Source: Ralstonia sp. UNC404CL21Col
GTDB lineage: Bacteria; Pseudomonadota; Gammaproteobacteria; Burkholderiales; Burkholderiaceae
Length of the DNA: 64,000 bases
Assembly (NCBI RefSeq): GCF_000620465.1
Contig: NZ_JIBE01000004.1
Location: 1,240,001-1,304,000, forward strand
Direction: 5' to 3'
In this document: in pieces, positions 35,359 through 43,958 of the stretch
How positions within the stretch are numbered: the first letter of the stretch is position 1
How the letters are laid out: each line of letters begins with the position of its first letter
The notes under the pieces: generated by a model
Databases searched by the model: none
The model's input: only the letters and a program-made list of their open reading frames with translations
Told to the model about the DNA's origin: nothing
Made by a program: the position numbers and the translations under genes

Positions 35359-36714
35359 TCAGCTCTCCAGAATGTGCACGGCGTGCGGGGCCAGTTCTGC
35401 GGGAATCAACGTCGATGCCACGGCGATGATTTCGCGCGCGCTCTTCGTTGCGCCGCCGCCGCCGGACGGGCCGCAGGTCAGCAGTGTTTCGACTTCGTTG
35501 CCGATGCGGACGGCTTCGGCCATCGATTCAGTGCGTGCCGCCACGCGCACGCGCACTTCGTACGGTTCGGCATCGATGCGGGAGAGGGCTGCGCCATGCA
35601 GCGCATCCACACCAATCAGCTCGAAGCGTGTTTCTGTCATCTGCACGCCGGTAAGCGCCAACCGCTCGCGCACGATGTCGAGCGCCAGCTTGCCGCGCGC
35701 CACCGCGTTGGGGCCGGCATAGCTGATCTGGCCTTCGCCGATGTAGCTGTCGAGATAGCCGATGGAAACCTTCAACTGCCCCGTGCGCGGTGTGCCGGTG
35801 GCGCCTTCGATGACGACGCTGTCTTTGCCGTCGGCGTGCATGCGCACGTTGGAGAAGTCCGCCACCACATCGGGCGTAAGGTAGCGCGCCGGGTCATGGA
35901 TTTCGTACAGCAACTGCTCCTTGCACGTGGCTTCGCTGACGAGACCGCCGGCCGTGGCGACTTTGGTGATGCGCACCGAGCCGTCTTCACCGACTTCGCC
36001 AATGGGGAAGCCCAGACGTGCGAGGTCGGGTACGTCCTTGATGCCGGGGTCGGCAAAGTAGCCGCCCGTGATTTGTCCCGCGCATTCGAGCAGATGGCCG
36101 GCCAGCGTGCCGCAGCCCAGGCGGTGCCAGTCGTCCATGCGCCATCCGAAGGCATGGACCAGCGGCCCAAGCGCCAGCGCCGGATCGGCCACGCGCCCCG
36201 TGATGACGACATCCGCGCCCTGCGCCAGCGCGTCGACAATGCCCTGCGCGCCCAGATATGCATTGGCCGACACCATGCGCGCGTGCAGTGACGCGACCGG
36301 CGCGCCGCCATCCATGAGCGTGAAATCGTGGCCGCGGGCTTGCAGCAGGTCGAATACGTCGTCGCCCGTCACGGCCGCCACGCGCAGCTTGAGGCCCAGC
36401 TCGCGGGCGATGTCGCGCGTGCGCTCGGCCGCTGCCTGCGGGTTGGCTGCGCCCATGTTGGTGACGATGCGGATGCCGCGCGCCGCGCACGCCGGCAGCA
36501 CGGCCCGCATGCGCGCTTCGAGCAGCGGGTCGTAGCCGTGCGAGGGGTCTTTGCGGCGCACCTGCTGTGCGAGCGCGATGGTGCGCTCGGCCAGGCATTC
36601 GAACATCAGCACGTCGATGTCGCCGTGCTCTGCGAGTTCCAGCGCCGGTTCGATGCGGTCGCCCGAATATCCGGCGCCGCCGCCGATGCGGAGTTTTTTC
36701 AACGCGGTCTTCAT
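35359..36714 (-). CDS. AtuA-family protein (DUF1446)
   Basis: A 451-residue DUF1446 protein. The start RIGGGAGYSGDRIEPALEL and the block VITGRVADPALALGPLVHAFGW are characteristic. The family is named for AtuA of acyclic terpene utilisation in Pseudomonas, where its exact reaction is not settled; CoA-thioester hydration or hydrolysis has been suggested. Here there are no acyl-CoA carboxylase or dehydrogenase genes; instead it sits four bases after a CitMHS-family transporter gene, which points to a hydroxy di- or tricarboxylate substrate. The small partner gene follows directly. Confidence 0.85.
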   Translation of the reverse strand: MKTALKKLRIGGGAGYSGDRIEPALELAEHGDIDVLMFECLAERTIALAQQVRRKDPSHGYDPLLEARMRAVLPACAARGIRIVTNMGAANPQAAAERTRDIARELGLKLRVAAVTGDDVFDLLQARGHDFTLMDGGAPVASLHARMVSANAYLGAQGIVDALAQGADVVITGRVADPALALGPLVHAFGWRMDDWHRLGCGTLAGHLLECAGQITGGYFADPGIKDVPDLARLGFPIGEVGEDGSVRITKVATAGGLVSEATCKEQLLYEIHDPARYLTPDVVADFSNVRMHADGKDSVVIEGATGTPRTGQLKVSIGYLDSYIGEGQISYAGPNAVARGKLALDIVRERLALTGVQMTETRFELIGVDALHGAALSRIDAEPYEVRVRVAARTESMAEAVRIGNEVETLLTCGPSGGGGATKSAREIIAVASTLIPAELAPHAVHILES

Positions 36715-36718
36715 GCCA

Positions 36719-38017
36719 TCACCACGGAAGCACGCCCAGCACCACGGCCACTGCGGTCATCAGCAGCGAGGCACCGAACAGGAAAGGGATCGAGAATTTC
36801 TGATGGTCGGCCAGCTCGATGCCGCACAGGCCCACCACGAGGAAGGTCGCCGGTGTGAGCGGGCTGACCGGGAAGCCGGTGGTCATCTGGCCGAGCACGG
36901 CAGCCTGCGCGACATGCACCGGCGCCACCCCCAGCATCTTCGACGCTTCGGCCACGACGGGCAGCACACCGAAGTAGAACGAATCCGGATCGAACAGCAG
37001 CGACAGCGGCATCGACAGCACGCCCAGCACCACCGGAATGTGGTGCGCCATGGCGGGCGGAATGAAATCGACCGCCGTCTTCGCCATCGCCGTGAGCATG
37101 CCGGACTTGCTCATGATGCCGGTGAACACGCCGGCGGCCAGCAGAATGCTCGCCATCATCAATGCTGCCTTGGCGTGGGCGTCCACGCGCTGGCGTTGCT
37201 GATCGACGTTGGGGTAGTTGATCAGCAGCGCCGCCACGACGCCCAGCATGAACATCACCACCGGGTCGACCTTGCCGCTCACCATCACGCCCATCACGAC
37301 GACGGTGAGGATGAGGTTGATCCAGAAATTGCGCGGGCGGCGCAGCGCCTGTTCCGCATCTGAGAGCGGGCGCGCGACGACCTGCGCGCCATCGGCGTGG
37401 TGGGCGAGGCCCAGGCGTTTTTCTTCCCGCTTGCCCAGCAGCCATGCGCAGGCAAACACGAAAGCGAGCCCCGCAATCTGCACCGGGATCAGCGGGTTGA
37501 AGATGTCTGTCACGGGCATGTGCAGCGAGGCGGATGCGCGGATCATCGGCCCCGTCCACGGCAGGAAGTTCACGCCGCACGCCATCGACGTCACGCACGC
37601 CAGGATGCGGCGGTCCATGCCCAGCCGGTCGTACAGCGGCAGCATGGCCGGAATGGTGATCAAAAACGCCACCGCGCCCGAGCCGTCCAAATGAATCAGT
37701 AGCGCCAGCAGCGCCGAGCCGACCACGATGCGCGGCGGGCGGCTGCCCACGGTGCGCAGGATGCGGTCAATGATCGGGTCGAGCATGCCGGCGTCGGTCA
37801 CGATGCCGAAGTACAGGATGGCGAAGATGAACATCCCCGCGACGGGCGCGACGTCCTTGATGCCGCCGATGATGAACTTGCTGGTGTTCAGCCCGAAGCC
37901 GCCCACAAGCGCGGCGATGACGGGAATGGCGATGAGCGCGACCAGCGGCGACATGCGCTTCGTCAGGATGACGACAAACAGCGCGACGATGGTCAGCAGC
38001 CCGAGCAGTGCGAGCAT
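36719..38017 (-). CDS. CitMHS-family citrate:H+/divalent-metal symporter
   Basis: A 432-residue inner-membrane transporter with about 12 helices. The start LLGLLTIVALFVVILTKRMS and the blocks HLDGSGAVAFLITIPAMLPL and GQMTTGFPVSPLTPATFLVV match the CitMHS family, which imports citrate or related hydroxy-acids together with a metal ion. ATG 38017 follows GGAGGAGA, a strong site. It heads a four-gene minus-strand unit with the two AtuA-like genes and the LysR gene. The ligand may be citrate, but the AtuA partner suggests another hydroxycarboxylate. Confidence 0.88.
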   Translation of the reverse strand: MLALLGLLTIVALFVVILTKRMSPLVALIAIPVIAALVGGFGLNTSKFIIGGIKDVAPVAGMFIFAILYFGIVTDAGMLDPIIDRILRTVGSRPPRIVVGSALLALLIHLDGSGAVAFLITIPAMLPLYDRLGMDRRILACVTSMACGVNFLPWTGPMIRASASLHMPVTDIFNPLIPVQIAGLAFVFACAWLLGKREEKRLGLAHHADGAQVVARPLSDAEQALRRPRNFWINLILTVVVMGVMVSGKVDPVVMFMLGVVAALLINYPNVDQQRQRVDAHAKAALMMASILLAAGVFTGIMSKSGMLTAMAKTAVDFIPPAMAHHIPVVLGVLSMPLSLLFDPDSFYFGVLPVVAEASKMLGVAPVHVAQAAVLGQMTTGFPVSPLTPATFLVVGLCGIELADHQKFSIPFLFGASLLMTAVAVVLGVLPW

Positions 38018-38214
38018 GGTCTCCTCCGAGTTTTTTGGATTCGGAATCCCTGTTGGCGGGATTTCAGAGCGACTCTAGAAGTTGGCGATCTGCCTGTGAA
38101 ACAGAATATTTGGATCGATTGAGCGGTTTTGTCGATGAGTGATGCCGACGCCGCCCGTCAAATCGCGGCAGAATGTTCTGCATTCCTATCCAACCTTCCA
38201 CCGACGGAGCCACC

Positions 38215-38763
38215 GTGAGCGCCACCCCCACCGTCCTGATCCTGCCGGGCTGGCAGAACTCCGGCCCGGCGCATTGGCAATCGCGCTGGGAGCGCGCACA
38301 TGGCGATCGCCGTGTCGAACAGCGCGACTGGTTTGTCCCGAAGCGTGCCGACTGGGTGGCTGCGCTGGAAGCTGAAGTCAGCGCTGCGCCGGGCGATGTC
38401 GTGTTGGTGGCGCACAGCCTCGGCTGCGTGCTGACGGCACATTGGGCGGCCACTTCCGCCCGAGCGGTGCGCGTGCGCGGCGCCTTGCTGGTCGCGCCTC
38501 CGCAGCTCGATCGTGCCGACATGCCGCCGGAGCTGGCGGACTTTCGGCCCATTCCGCAGCAGCGGCTGCCGTTTCCCGCCGTGCTTGTTTTCAGCACCAA
38601 CGACCCGTTCAGCGACGCCGCCTGGAGCCACGCCCAAGCCCAAGCGTGGGGTGCGGAGCCCGTCGACGTCGGCGCGCGCGGCCATATCAATGCCGAATCG
38701 GGTTTGGGCGACTGGCCGGAAGCCCGCGCCATCGTCACCAAGTGGACGAAAGACCTCATTTGA
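38215..38763 (+). CDS. RBBP9/YdeN-family alpha/beta serine hydrolase
   Basis: A 182-residue small hydrolase. TVLILPGWQNSGPAHWQSRW is the family N-terminus, the nucleophile serine is in LVAHSLGC, the acid in STNDPF and the histidine in GARGHINAESGLGDW. I use GTG 38215, which follows CGGAG at normal spacing; an in-frame ATG 42 bases earlier has no site. It is divergent from the CitMHS operon and ends 19 bases before the -35 box of the metal ATPase gene. The substrate is unknown. Confidence 0.85.
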   Translation: MSATPTVLILPGWQNSGPAHWQSRWERAHGDRRVEQRDWFVPKRADWVAALEAEVSAAPGDVVLVAHSLGCVLTAHWAATSARAVRVRGALLVAPPQLDRADMPPELADFRPIPQQRLPFPAVLVFSTNDPFSDAAWSHAQAQAWGAEPVDVGARGHINAESGLGDWPEARAIVTKWTKDLI

Positions 38764-38782
38764 GGTCGCCGGAATGCGGGGC

Positions 38783-38813
38783 TTGACCCTGAAGCTTCTT
38801 TAGGGTTTTGAAT
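38783..38813 (+). promoter_or_regulatory. MerR-family (CadR-type) promoter with 19-bp spacer
   Basis: TTGACC (38783-38788) and TTGAAT (38808-38813) are 19 bases apart, two more than normal, which is the hallmark of promoters untwisted by MerR-type activators. Between and over them lies the dyad ACCCTGAAG, CTT... read as ACCCTGAAG facing CTTTAGGGT (8 of 9 symmetric), close to known CadR/PbrR operators. The predicted transcript start falls on the ATG of the ATPase gene. Confidence 0.85.
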
Positions 38814-38819
38814 GGAGGC

Positions 38820-41201
38820 ATGAAACCCGATCTCGCCTCCGCCCTGCCTATCCACGACCACGCCAAGCCGGAAGCCGCCGGCTGCGGCGGTTGCTGCGGT
38901 CATGCGCAACCGGTCGCCAGTGACGTCGCTGAACACGCCCATGACCATGACCATCATGATCACGACCATGACCACCACGATCATGGTCACGGCCACGCGC
39001 CGGTAGCGGCTGCCCCCGTCGACGCCGCCGCACGCGCAGCCGCCACCGGCCGCACCGTCGTGCGCATCGAACAGATGGATTGCCCGACCGAAGAGCGCAT
39101 GATCCGCGCCAAGCTGGGCAGTGCGGATGGCGTTGTCGCGCTGGATTTCAATTTGCTCGAGCGTCATCTCACCATCCACCACACCGTTGACGATGTGGCG
39201 CCCTTCCTGGAAGCGCTGCGCGCCATCGGCATGGACGGCGAGGTGCTCGAGCAGCGCGATCGCCTGGCCGCCACACCCGCTGAGCCGACCCGCATCTCGC
39301 GCCGCACGTGGCTGCTCGGCATCGGTGGCGTGACCGCATTCGGCGCCGAGGCCATCGCCTGGTCGCTCGGCGATCACGCGTGGCCGGTGCTGGCGCTGGC
39401 GTTAGCCTCCATTGCATTGGCCGGCGGCCCGACGCTGCGCAAGGGCTGGATTGCCGTGCGCGCGCTCACGTTCAACATCAACTTCCTGATGGCGGTGGCC
39501 GTCATCGGCGCGCTGCTGATCGGCAAGTGGGCCGAAGCGGCCATGGTGATCTTCCTGTTTGCAGTGGCAGAAGCCATCGAGGCCCGCGCGCTGGTGCGGG
39601 CTCGCGATGCTGTGCGCGCGCTGACGGCCATCGCGCCGGACACCGCAGAGTTGGCCGATGGCGTGGGCGGTTGGCGCGATGTGGCGGTCGACAGCGTTGC
39701 CGTCGGCGCGCGCCTGCGTGTGCGCACCGGCAGCCGCGTGCCGGTCGATGCGCGCATCGTGAGCGGCCGCGCCGCGCTGGACGAATCGCCCGTCACCGGC
39801 GAAAGCCTGCCGGTGGAAAAAACCGTTGGCGACACCATCCTCGCCGGCACGATCGTCACCGACGGCGTGGTCGAGGCGCAAGCCACGGCGTTGGCAGCGG
39901 ACAGCACGCTGGCGCGTATCGCCGGGGCCATCCAGCAAGCGCAGTCGCAGCGTGCGCCCACGCAGCGCTTTGTCGACAAGTTCTCTTCCATCTACACGCC
40001 CGCGATGATGTTGCTGGCGTTGGCGGTGGCTGTCATCGGCCCGCTCGTCACCGCCGATGGTTGGCTGGCGTGGACCTATCGCGCGCTCGTGCTGCTGGTG
40101 ATCGCGTGCCCGTGCGCGCTGGTCATCTCCACGCCGGTCACGGTCGTCAGCGGCCTAGCCGCCGCCGCAGGCCGCGGCATCGTCGTCAAGGGCGGTGTGT
40201 ATCTGGAAAGCGGCCGGCGCCTGCGCGCGCTGGCGCTGGACAAGACCGGCACGCTCACCGCAGGCCGCCCGGCGTTGGATGCGGTGATGTTGCCCGACGG
40301 CACACGCCGCGCCGTCGCGGATCTGAACGCCGCGACCGACGCGACGCCGTTGCATGCGCTGGCAGTGGCCGCAGCGCTCGATGCCAACACCACGCACCCG
40401 ATTGCCGTGGCCATCGTGCAGGCCGCGGCGGCGCATGGCGCGGTCGATGCGAACGCCGTGGAAGACCTGTCGGTGCTGCCGGGCCGTGGCGTGGCCGGCA
40501 CGCTGGGCGGCGTACGTTGGCATCTGGGCAACGCGGCGCTCGTTGCAGAGCGTGGCTTCGATACCTCCGCCTGGCGTGCCGCTGCCGAGTCGCTGCAAGC
40601 TGAAGGCATGTCTGCCGTCACCCTGTGCGATGCGAACGGCGCGGTGGCGCTCTTTGGCGTGCGCGACCGCGAGCGCCCCGAAAGCGCCGAGGCCATCGCC
40701 GCATTGCGCGCGCTCGACGTGACGCCCGTCATGCTCACCGGCGACGACCGCCGCGCGGCACAGGCCATCGCCAAGACAGTCGGCATCGAGAACGTGCATG
40801 CGGAGCAGCTGCCTGCCGACAAGCAACGCGTGGTGGGCGAGCTGGCCACGCAACACGGCTTCGTCGGCATGGTCGGCGACGGTATCAACGACGCCCCGGC
40901 GCTGGCGCGCGCCGACATCGGTTTTGCCATGGGCGCCGCGGGCACGGCCACCGCGCTGGAAGCCGCCGACGTGGCCATCATGGACGACGACCCGCGCAAG
41001 CTCGCCAGCTTTATCCGCATCAGCCGCCGCACGGTGGCGGTGCTGCGTCAGAACATCGTGCTGGCGCTGGGCATCAAGGCGGTATTCCTGGCGCTGGCCG
41101 TGATGGGCGACGCAACGCTGTGGATGGCCATCTTTGCCGATGTGGGCGCGAGCCTGCTGGTGGTGTTCAACGGGCTGCGGGTGATGCGCACGCGCGCCTG
41201 A
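38820..41201 (+). CDS. Cd2+/Zn2+/Pb2+-exporting P1B-type ATPase (CadA/ZntA-like)
   Basis: A 793-residue metal pump. Residues 39-59 are a His/Asp-rich tail, and one degenerate heavy-metal domain carries the acidic MDCPTEE site (Cys88) typical of Zn/Cd/Pb pumps. The membrane metal site is C430-P-C432, the phosphorylated Asp is D474 (DKTGTLT), and GDGINDAPAL is the hinge motif. It exports soft divalent cations from the cytoplasm at the cost of ATP. The promoter is of MerR type and a CadR gene is 1.7 kb away. GGAGG lies only one base before ATG 38820 and upstream of the predicted transcript start, so the mRNA may be leaderless. Confidence 0.93.
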   Translation: MKPDLASALPIHDHAKPEAAGCGGCCGHAQPVASDVAEHAHDHDHHDHDHDHHDHGHGHAPVAAAPVDAAARAAATGRTVVRIEQMDCPTEERMIRAKLGSADGVVALDFNLLERHLTIHHTVDDVAPFLEALRAIGMDGEVLEQRDRLAATPAEPTRISRRTWLLGIGGVTAFGAEAIAWSLGDHAWPVLALALASIALAGGPTLRKGWIAVRALTFNINFLMAVAVIGALLIGKWAEAAMVIFLFAVAEAIEARALVRARDAVRALTAIAPDTAELADGVGGWRDVAVDSVAVGARLRVRTGSRVPVDARIVSGRAALDESPVTGESLPVEKTVGDTILAGTIVTDGVVEAQATALAADSTLARIAGAIQQAQSQRAPTQRFVDKFSSIYTPAMMLLALAVAVIGPLVTADGWLAWTYRALVLLVIACPCALVISTPVTVVSGLAAAAGRGIVVKGGVYLESGRRLRALALDKTGTLTAGRPALDAVMLPDGTRRAVADLNAATDATPLHALAVAAALDANTTHPIAVAIVQAAAAHGAVDANAVEDLSVLPGRGVAGTLGGVRWHLGNAALVAERGFDTSAWRAAAESLQAEGMSAVTLCDANGAVALFGVRDRERPESAEAIAALRALDVTPVMLTGDDRRAAQAIAKTVGIENVHAEQLPADKQRVVGELATQHGFVGMVGDGINDAPALARADIGFAMGAAGTATALEAADVAIMDDDPRKLASFIRISRRTVAVLRQNIVLALGIKAVFLALAVMGDATLWMAIFADVGASLLVVFNGLRVMRTRA

Positions 41202-41231
41202 TCTGTCGGCGCGCGTGCGGGGCCGACGCGA

Positions 41232-42863
41232 TCAGCGCAGGCCGGTAATCCGCGCGTCCTTCGGGTAGGTGATGAGGTAGTCAGCCGAGAAGCGCGCGCT
41301 CTCGCCGGCCGGAATGGTCTGCTCCCACGCGATCACGCCGGCGCGGCGTTCCCAGTTGCGCTTGGCCGGTTCCGGCGTGAAGGTGGAACGCACCTTGATA
41401 TCGTCGGACTGGCTGACCGGCGTGGCCTCCAAAATCTGCACGTCGATAGCGTCGCGGTGGCGGTTGCGCACCGTGTAGAGCGCCGCCAACTGGCGCTCGT
41501 TGCGGTTGTCCAGCAGGCCCACGCTGCGCTGGAAAGTCTTCGGCGTTTCCACCACCACGCTGACGAGATCATCGCGGCCAAAGGGCAGCGTGACCTTCGG
41601 GTCTTCGCCGGCCGGATTCCACTGCGTGCTGCCAACCACCGCGCCATCGCGGCGCAACTGCATGTTGCCGGCGGGCCAGATGCCTTGCGGGCGGTCCACC
41701 GTGGCGACCAGGTAGGCGGTGGCGTCCATGCGCGGCGTACTGCGCGCAGCAAGTTTTGCGGGCAGCGTTTCGCTCGCCAACGTGAGCGTGATCTTCTGCG
41801 CGTCGGAGGGCAGTTCGGTTGCGCCCGCCACGTCGAACTCCGTGGCAAACGCAGTCTGGACGGCGTTCACTTCGAACAGCGGTTCGGCATCGGCCTCACG
41901 CTGTTCATTGTTCCGGCCGAAGCTGGCCTTGGGTGCTGGCGCCATCGCCGCTGCGGGTGCGGCGGGGTAGGGCATGGCCTGCGGCGGCGGTTGAATATCC
42001 AATTGCCATGCATACGGTTCCGGCCCGCGTGGCGTGTTGCGCGGCTGGCCGGTCGACAGGCGCAGATGCACGCCGCGCCAGTCCTCGCCGGTGGATTGCG
42101 CAAGCGTGGCTTGCCGCTCGACGACCACGTTCGAACGCACCGAATCCACGCTCGCCTGATACGCCGGCCGCCAGCCCGCACGCGATGTCTGATAGCTGAC
42201 GCGCAACTCACCGCCGCGCGGCGCCGCCACGGCAATGCGCACGGTGCGCAGCGTGCTGGACGCCGAGCCGTGCGTGCGTTGCAGCGCGTCAAGCTGCGCC
42301 TTCAATTCAGCGTCGCGCTTCTTCAGTTGGTCCTGGCGGGTGAAGACGTCTTGCGCATTACGGGCCAGCGCGTCGGTGGCGCGGCCCAGCGTGGAAAAAT
42401 CGGTGGCCGGCGCGCGGCCATCGCCGCCCGTGCGTTCGCTCACGGCCTTCAGGTAGCTGGCTGACAGCGCATTCGCCTGGATCTGCACGCCAAGCGCGGC
42501 GCGCTGGTCTTCCAGTGCGCGGATTTGTGTGTCCAGCGCTGTTCTGGCGCAGCCGCTGCCCTCGCTGGGAACGCTTTCCACGCGCACATCCCCAACGCGG
42601 ATGCTGCTATCGCCTTCCACGCGGAGGCTGTCTGCATCGAACGTCATGGGCAGGCAGGCCAGCTCTACGCTGCGGGCGCCCGGCGCGACTGTGGCCGTGC
42701 GCACGACGGTGGCGCTATCCGGATACAACGTGACATCGGTGATGCGCGAAGGCGTCGCTGCCTGCGCCATGACAGCCGCAGCAGACGCGATGGCGCCAAG
42801 CGCCGCGCATGCCACGCGTTGTCGATGCTGGAATCGTGCTGCCGCCGCTGGTTTTGTCTTCAT
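41232..42863 (-). CDS. MuiA-family protein (DUF4139/DUF4140)
   Basis: A 543-residue exported protein with a signal peptide (Arg/His-rich start, then an Ala-rich core, cleavage near AQAA). The N-terminal DUF4140 domain begins ITDVTLYPDSATVVRTATV, a coiled coil follows (about residues 105-200: IRALEDQRAALGVQIQ), and DUF4139 covers about 210-540 with LRVSYQTSRAGWRPAY. Homologues are called mucoidy inhibitor A; the biochemical role is unknown. It lies 88 bases downstream of cadR on the same strand. That gap has two tandem copies of CGCACGTCAAAG (42900-42923) which may carry its own promoter. Confidence 0.82.
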   Translation of the reverse strand: MKTKPAAAARFQHRQRVACAALGAIASAAAVMAQAATPSRITDVTLYPDSATVVRTATVAPGARSVELACLPMTFDADSLRVEGDSSIRVGDVRVESVPSEGSGCARTALDTQIRALEDQRAALGVQIQANALSASYLKAVSERTGGDGRAPATDFSTLGRATDALARNAQDVFTRQDQLKKRDAELKAQLDALQRTHGSASSTLRTVRIAVAAPRGGELRVSYQTSRAGWRPAYQASVDSVRSNVVVERQATLAQSTGEDWRGVHLRLSTGQPRNTPRGPEPYAWQLDIQPPPQAMPYPAAPAAAMAPAPKASFGRNNEQREADAEPLFEVNAVQTAFATEFDVAGATELPSDAQKITLTLASETLPAKLAARSTPRMDATAYLVATVDRPQGIWPAGNMQLRRDGAVVGSTQWNPAGEDPKVTLPFGRDDLVSVVVETPKTFQRSVGLLDNRNERQLAALYTVRNRHRDAIDVQILEATPVSQSDDIKVRSTFTPEPAKRNWERRAGVIAWEQTIPAGESARFSADYLITYPKDARITGLR

Positions 42864-42951
42864 CGCCCCGCCCCACGTGTCGTGAAATGCGGCGAGTATC
42901 GCACGTCAAAGCGCACGTCAAAGTGACGTGCCCCGCAGGGGAAAAGACCGT

Positions 42952-43428
42952 TCAGCGATGCACGCCGCGAATATGCCGGTGCGCGTGTTCGCCCTCGCCA
43001 TGTTCGTGGCTATGGCCTTGGTGAGGGGCGGCGAGCGGCTCTTCGTGCAGCGATTGCAGCACGCCGCATTCGGCCACGGACGCGGCCGTCGTGCAGCGTT
43101 GCCCGATCGCTTCGATCTGGCCTTTGAGATCGGTCAGCTCGGCGATGCGCGCTTCAACGTGGCGCAGGTGCTCGTCCAGCAGGTTGTTGATTTCTTCGCA
43201 GGAGGCCTGCGGATTGGCCTGCAGTTCAAGCAGCCGGCGGATTTCAGTGTGCGCCATGTCGAGCGACCGGCACTTCGCAATGAAGGCCAACTGCTCGACA
43301 TGCTCGGGCGTGTAGACGCGGTAGTTGTTGGCGGCGCGCGCAGCCGGGGGCAGCAGGCCCTGCGCTTCATAGAAGCGGATGGTCTCGATGCTGATGCCCG
43401 TGCGCTGGGCGAGTTCGCCAATTTTCAT
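42952..43428 (-). CDS. cadR: Cd(II)/Pb(II)-responsive MerR-family regulator
   Basis: A 158-residue MerR protein. The helix-turn-helix MKIGELAQRTGISIETIRFY is canonical. The metal-sensing cysteines fit CadR/PbrR: one in IAKCRSLDM (before the dimer helix), one in ASCEEINNLL and one in AECGVLQSL. The C-terminus is His-rich (HQGHSHEHGEGEHAHRH), as in several CadR proteins. It should bind the 19-bp-spaced promoter of the P-type ATPase 4.1 kb away and activate it when Cd, Pb or Zn rises. It follows the Cys-rich protein gene by 16 bases and is likely in its operon. Confidence 0.9.
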   Translation of the reverse strand: MKIGELAQRTGISIETIRFYEAQGLLPPAARAANNYRVYTPEHVEQLAFIAKCRSLDMAHTEIRRLLELQANPQASCEEINNLLDEHLRHVEARIAELTDLKGQIEAIGQRCTTAASVAECGVLQSLHEEPLAAPHQGHSHEHGEGEHAHRHIRGVHR

Positions 43429-43444
43429 ACGCGTTGAAAAAGAA

Positions 43445-43831
43445 TCAGAAGACAGTCGGCTCGGCGGTGATGGCTTCGACGCCGGCCACTTTCAGGCAGG
43501 CATCCAAGCAGGCGCGGCAGGCCGTTGCACAGGCGCTGCAATGGCCTTGGCCGTGATGATCGCATTCTTCGGCGCACTGGGAGCAGATCTCGGCGCAGTC
43601 TTCCAGCAGCAGTTCTGCAAATTCGCTGTTGCGCTCAAGGAATTTGCGCGTCAGAGCGCAGTATTCCGCGCAATCCGTACACACGCCGATGCAGCGCGCC
43701 ATGGCTTCGGCGTGGCCGTTCTTGCCGGATTCCGTCGCGCAGTGAGTGCAAGCGGCCTCGCATGCCTGCAGCGCCTGGATCACACTGGCAAAACGCTTGG
43801 CATTCTCTTTCGCGGTCGGACGAGTGGTCAT
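43445..43831 (-). CDS. Four-helix bundle Cys-rich metal-binding protein (DUF326, Csp-like)
   Basis: A 128-residue cytosolic protein with about 13 cysteines on helices: CEAACTHCA, CIGVCTDCAEYC, CAEICSQCAEECDHH and CSACATACRACLDAC. This is the pattern of the four-helix-bundle copper storage (Csp) and DUF326 proteins that hold many Cu(I) or similar ions inside the bundle. ATG 43831 follows CAGGAGAA; the longer frame adds 26 unrelated residues. It is encoded just before cadR, so it may store or buffer Cd/Zn/Cu at the same locus. Which metal it binds is not readable. Confidence 0.85.
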   Translation of the reverse strand: MTTRPTAKENAKRFASVIQALQACEAACTHCATESGKNGHAEAMARCIGVCTDCAEYCALTRKFLERNSEFAELLLEDCAEICSQCAEECDHHGQGHCSACATACRACLDACLKVAGVEAITAEPTVF

Positions 43832-43958
43832 GTCGGTTCTCCTGTGGCAGTGGATGTGCACGCGCGCGCGCTTGGGAAGGGATGCGCCCGGGCGTGGCCC
43901 GAGCGTCATCTCTCCAATTTAGCAACTCGCGCTCCACTGCGTGAGCCCGACTTGTGCT

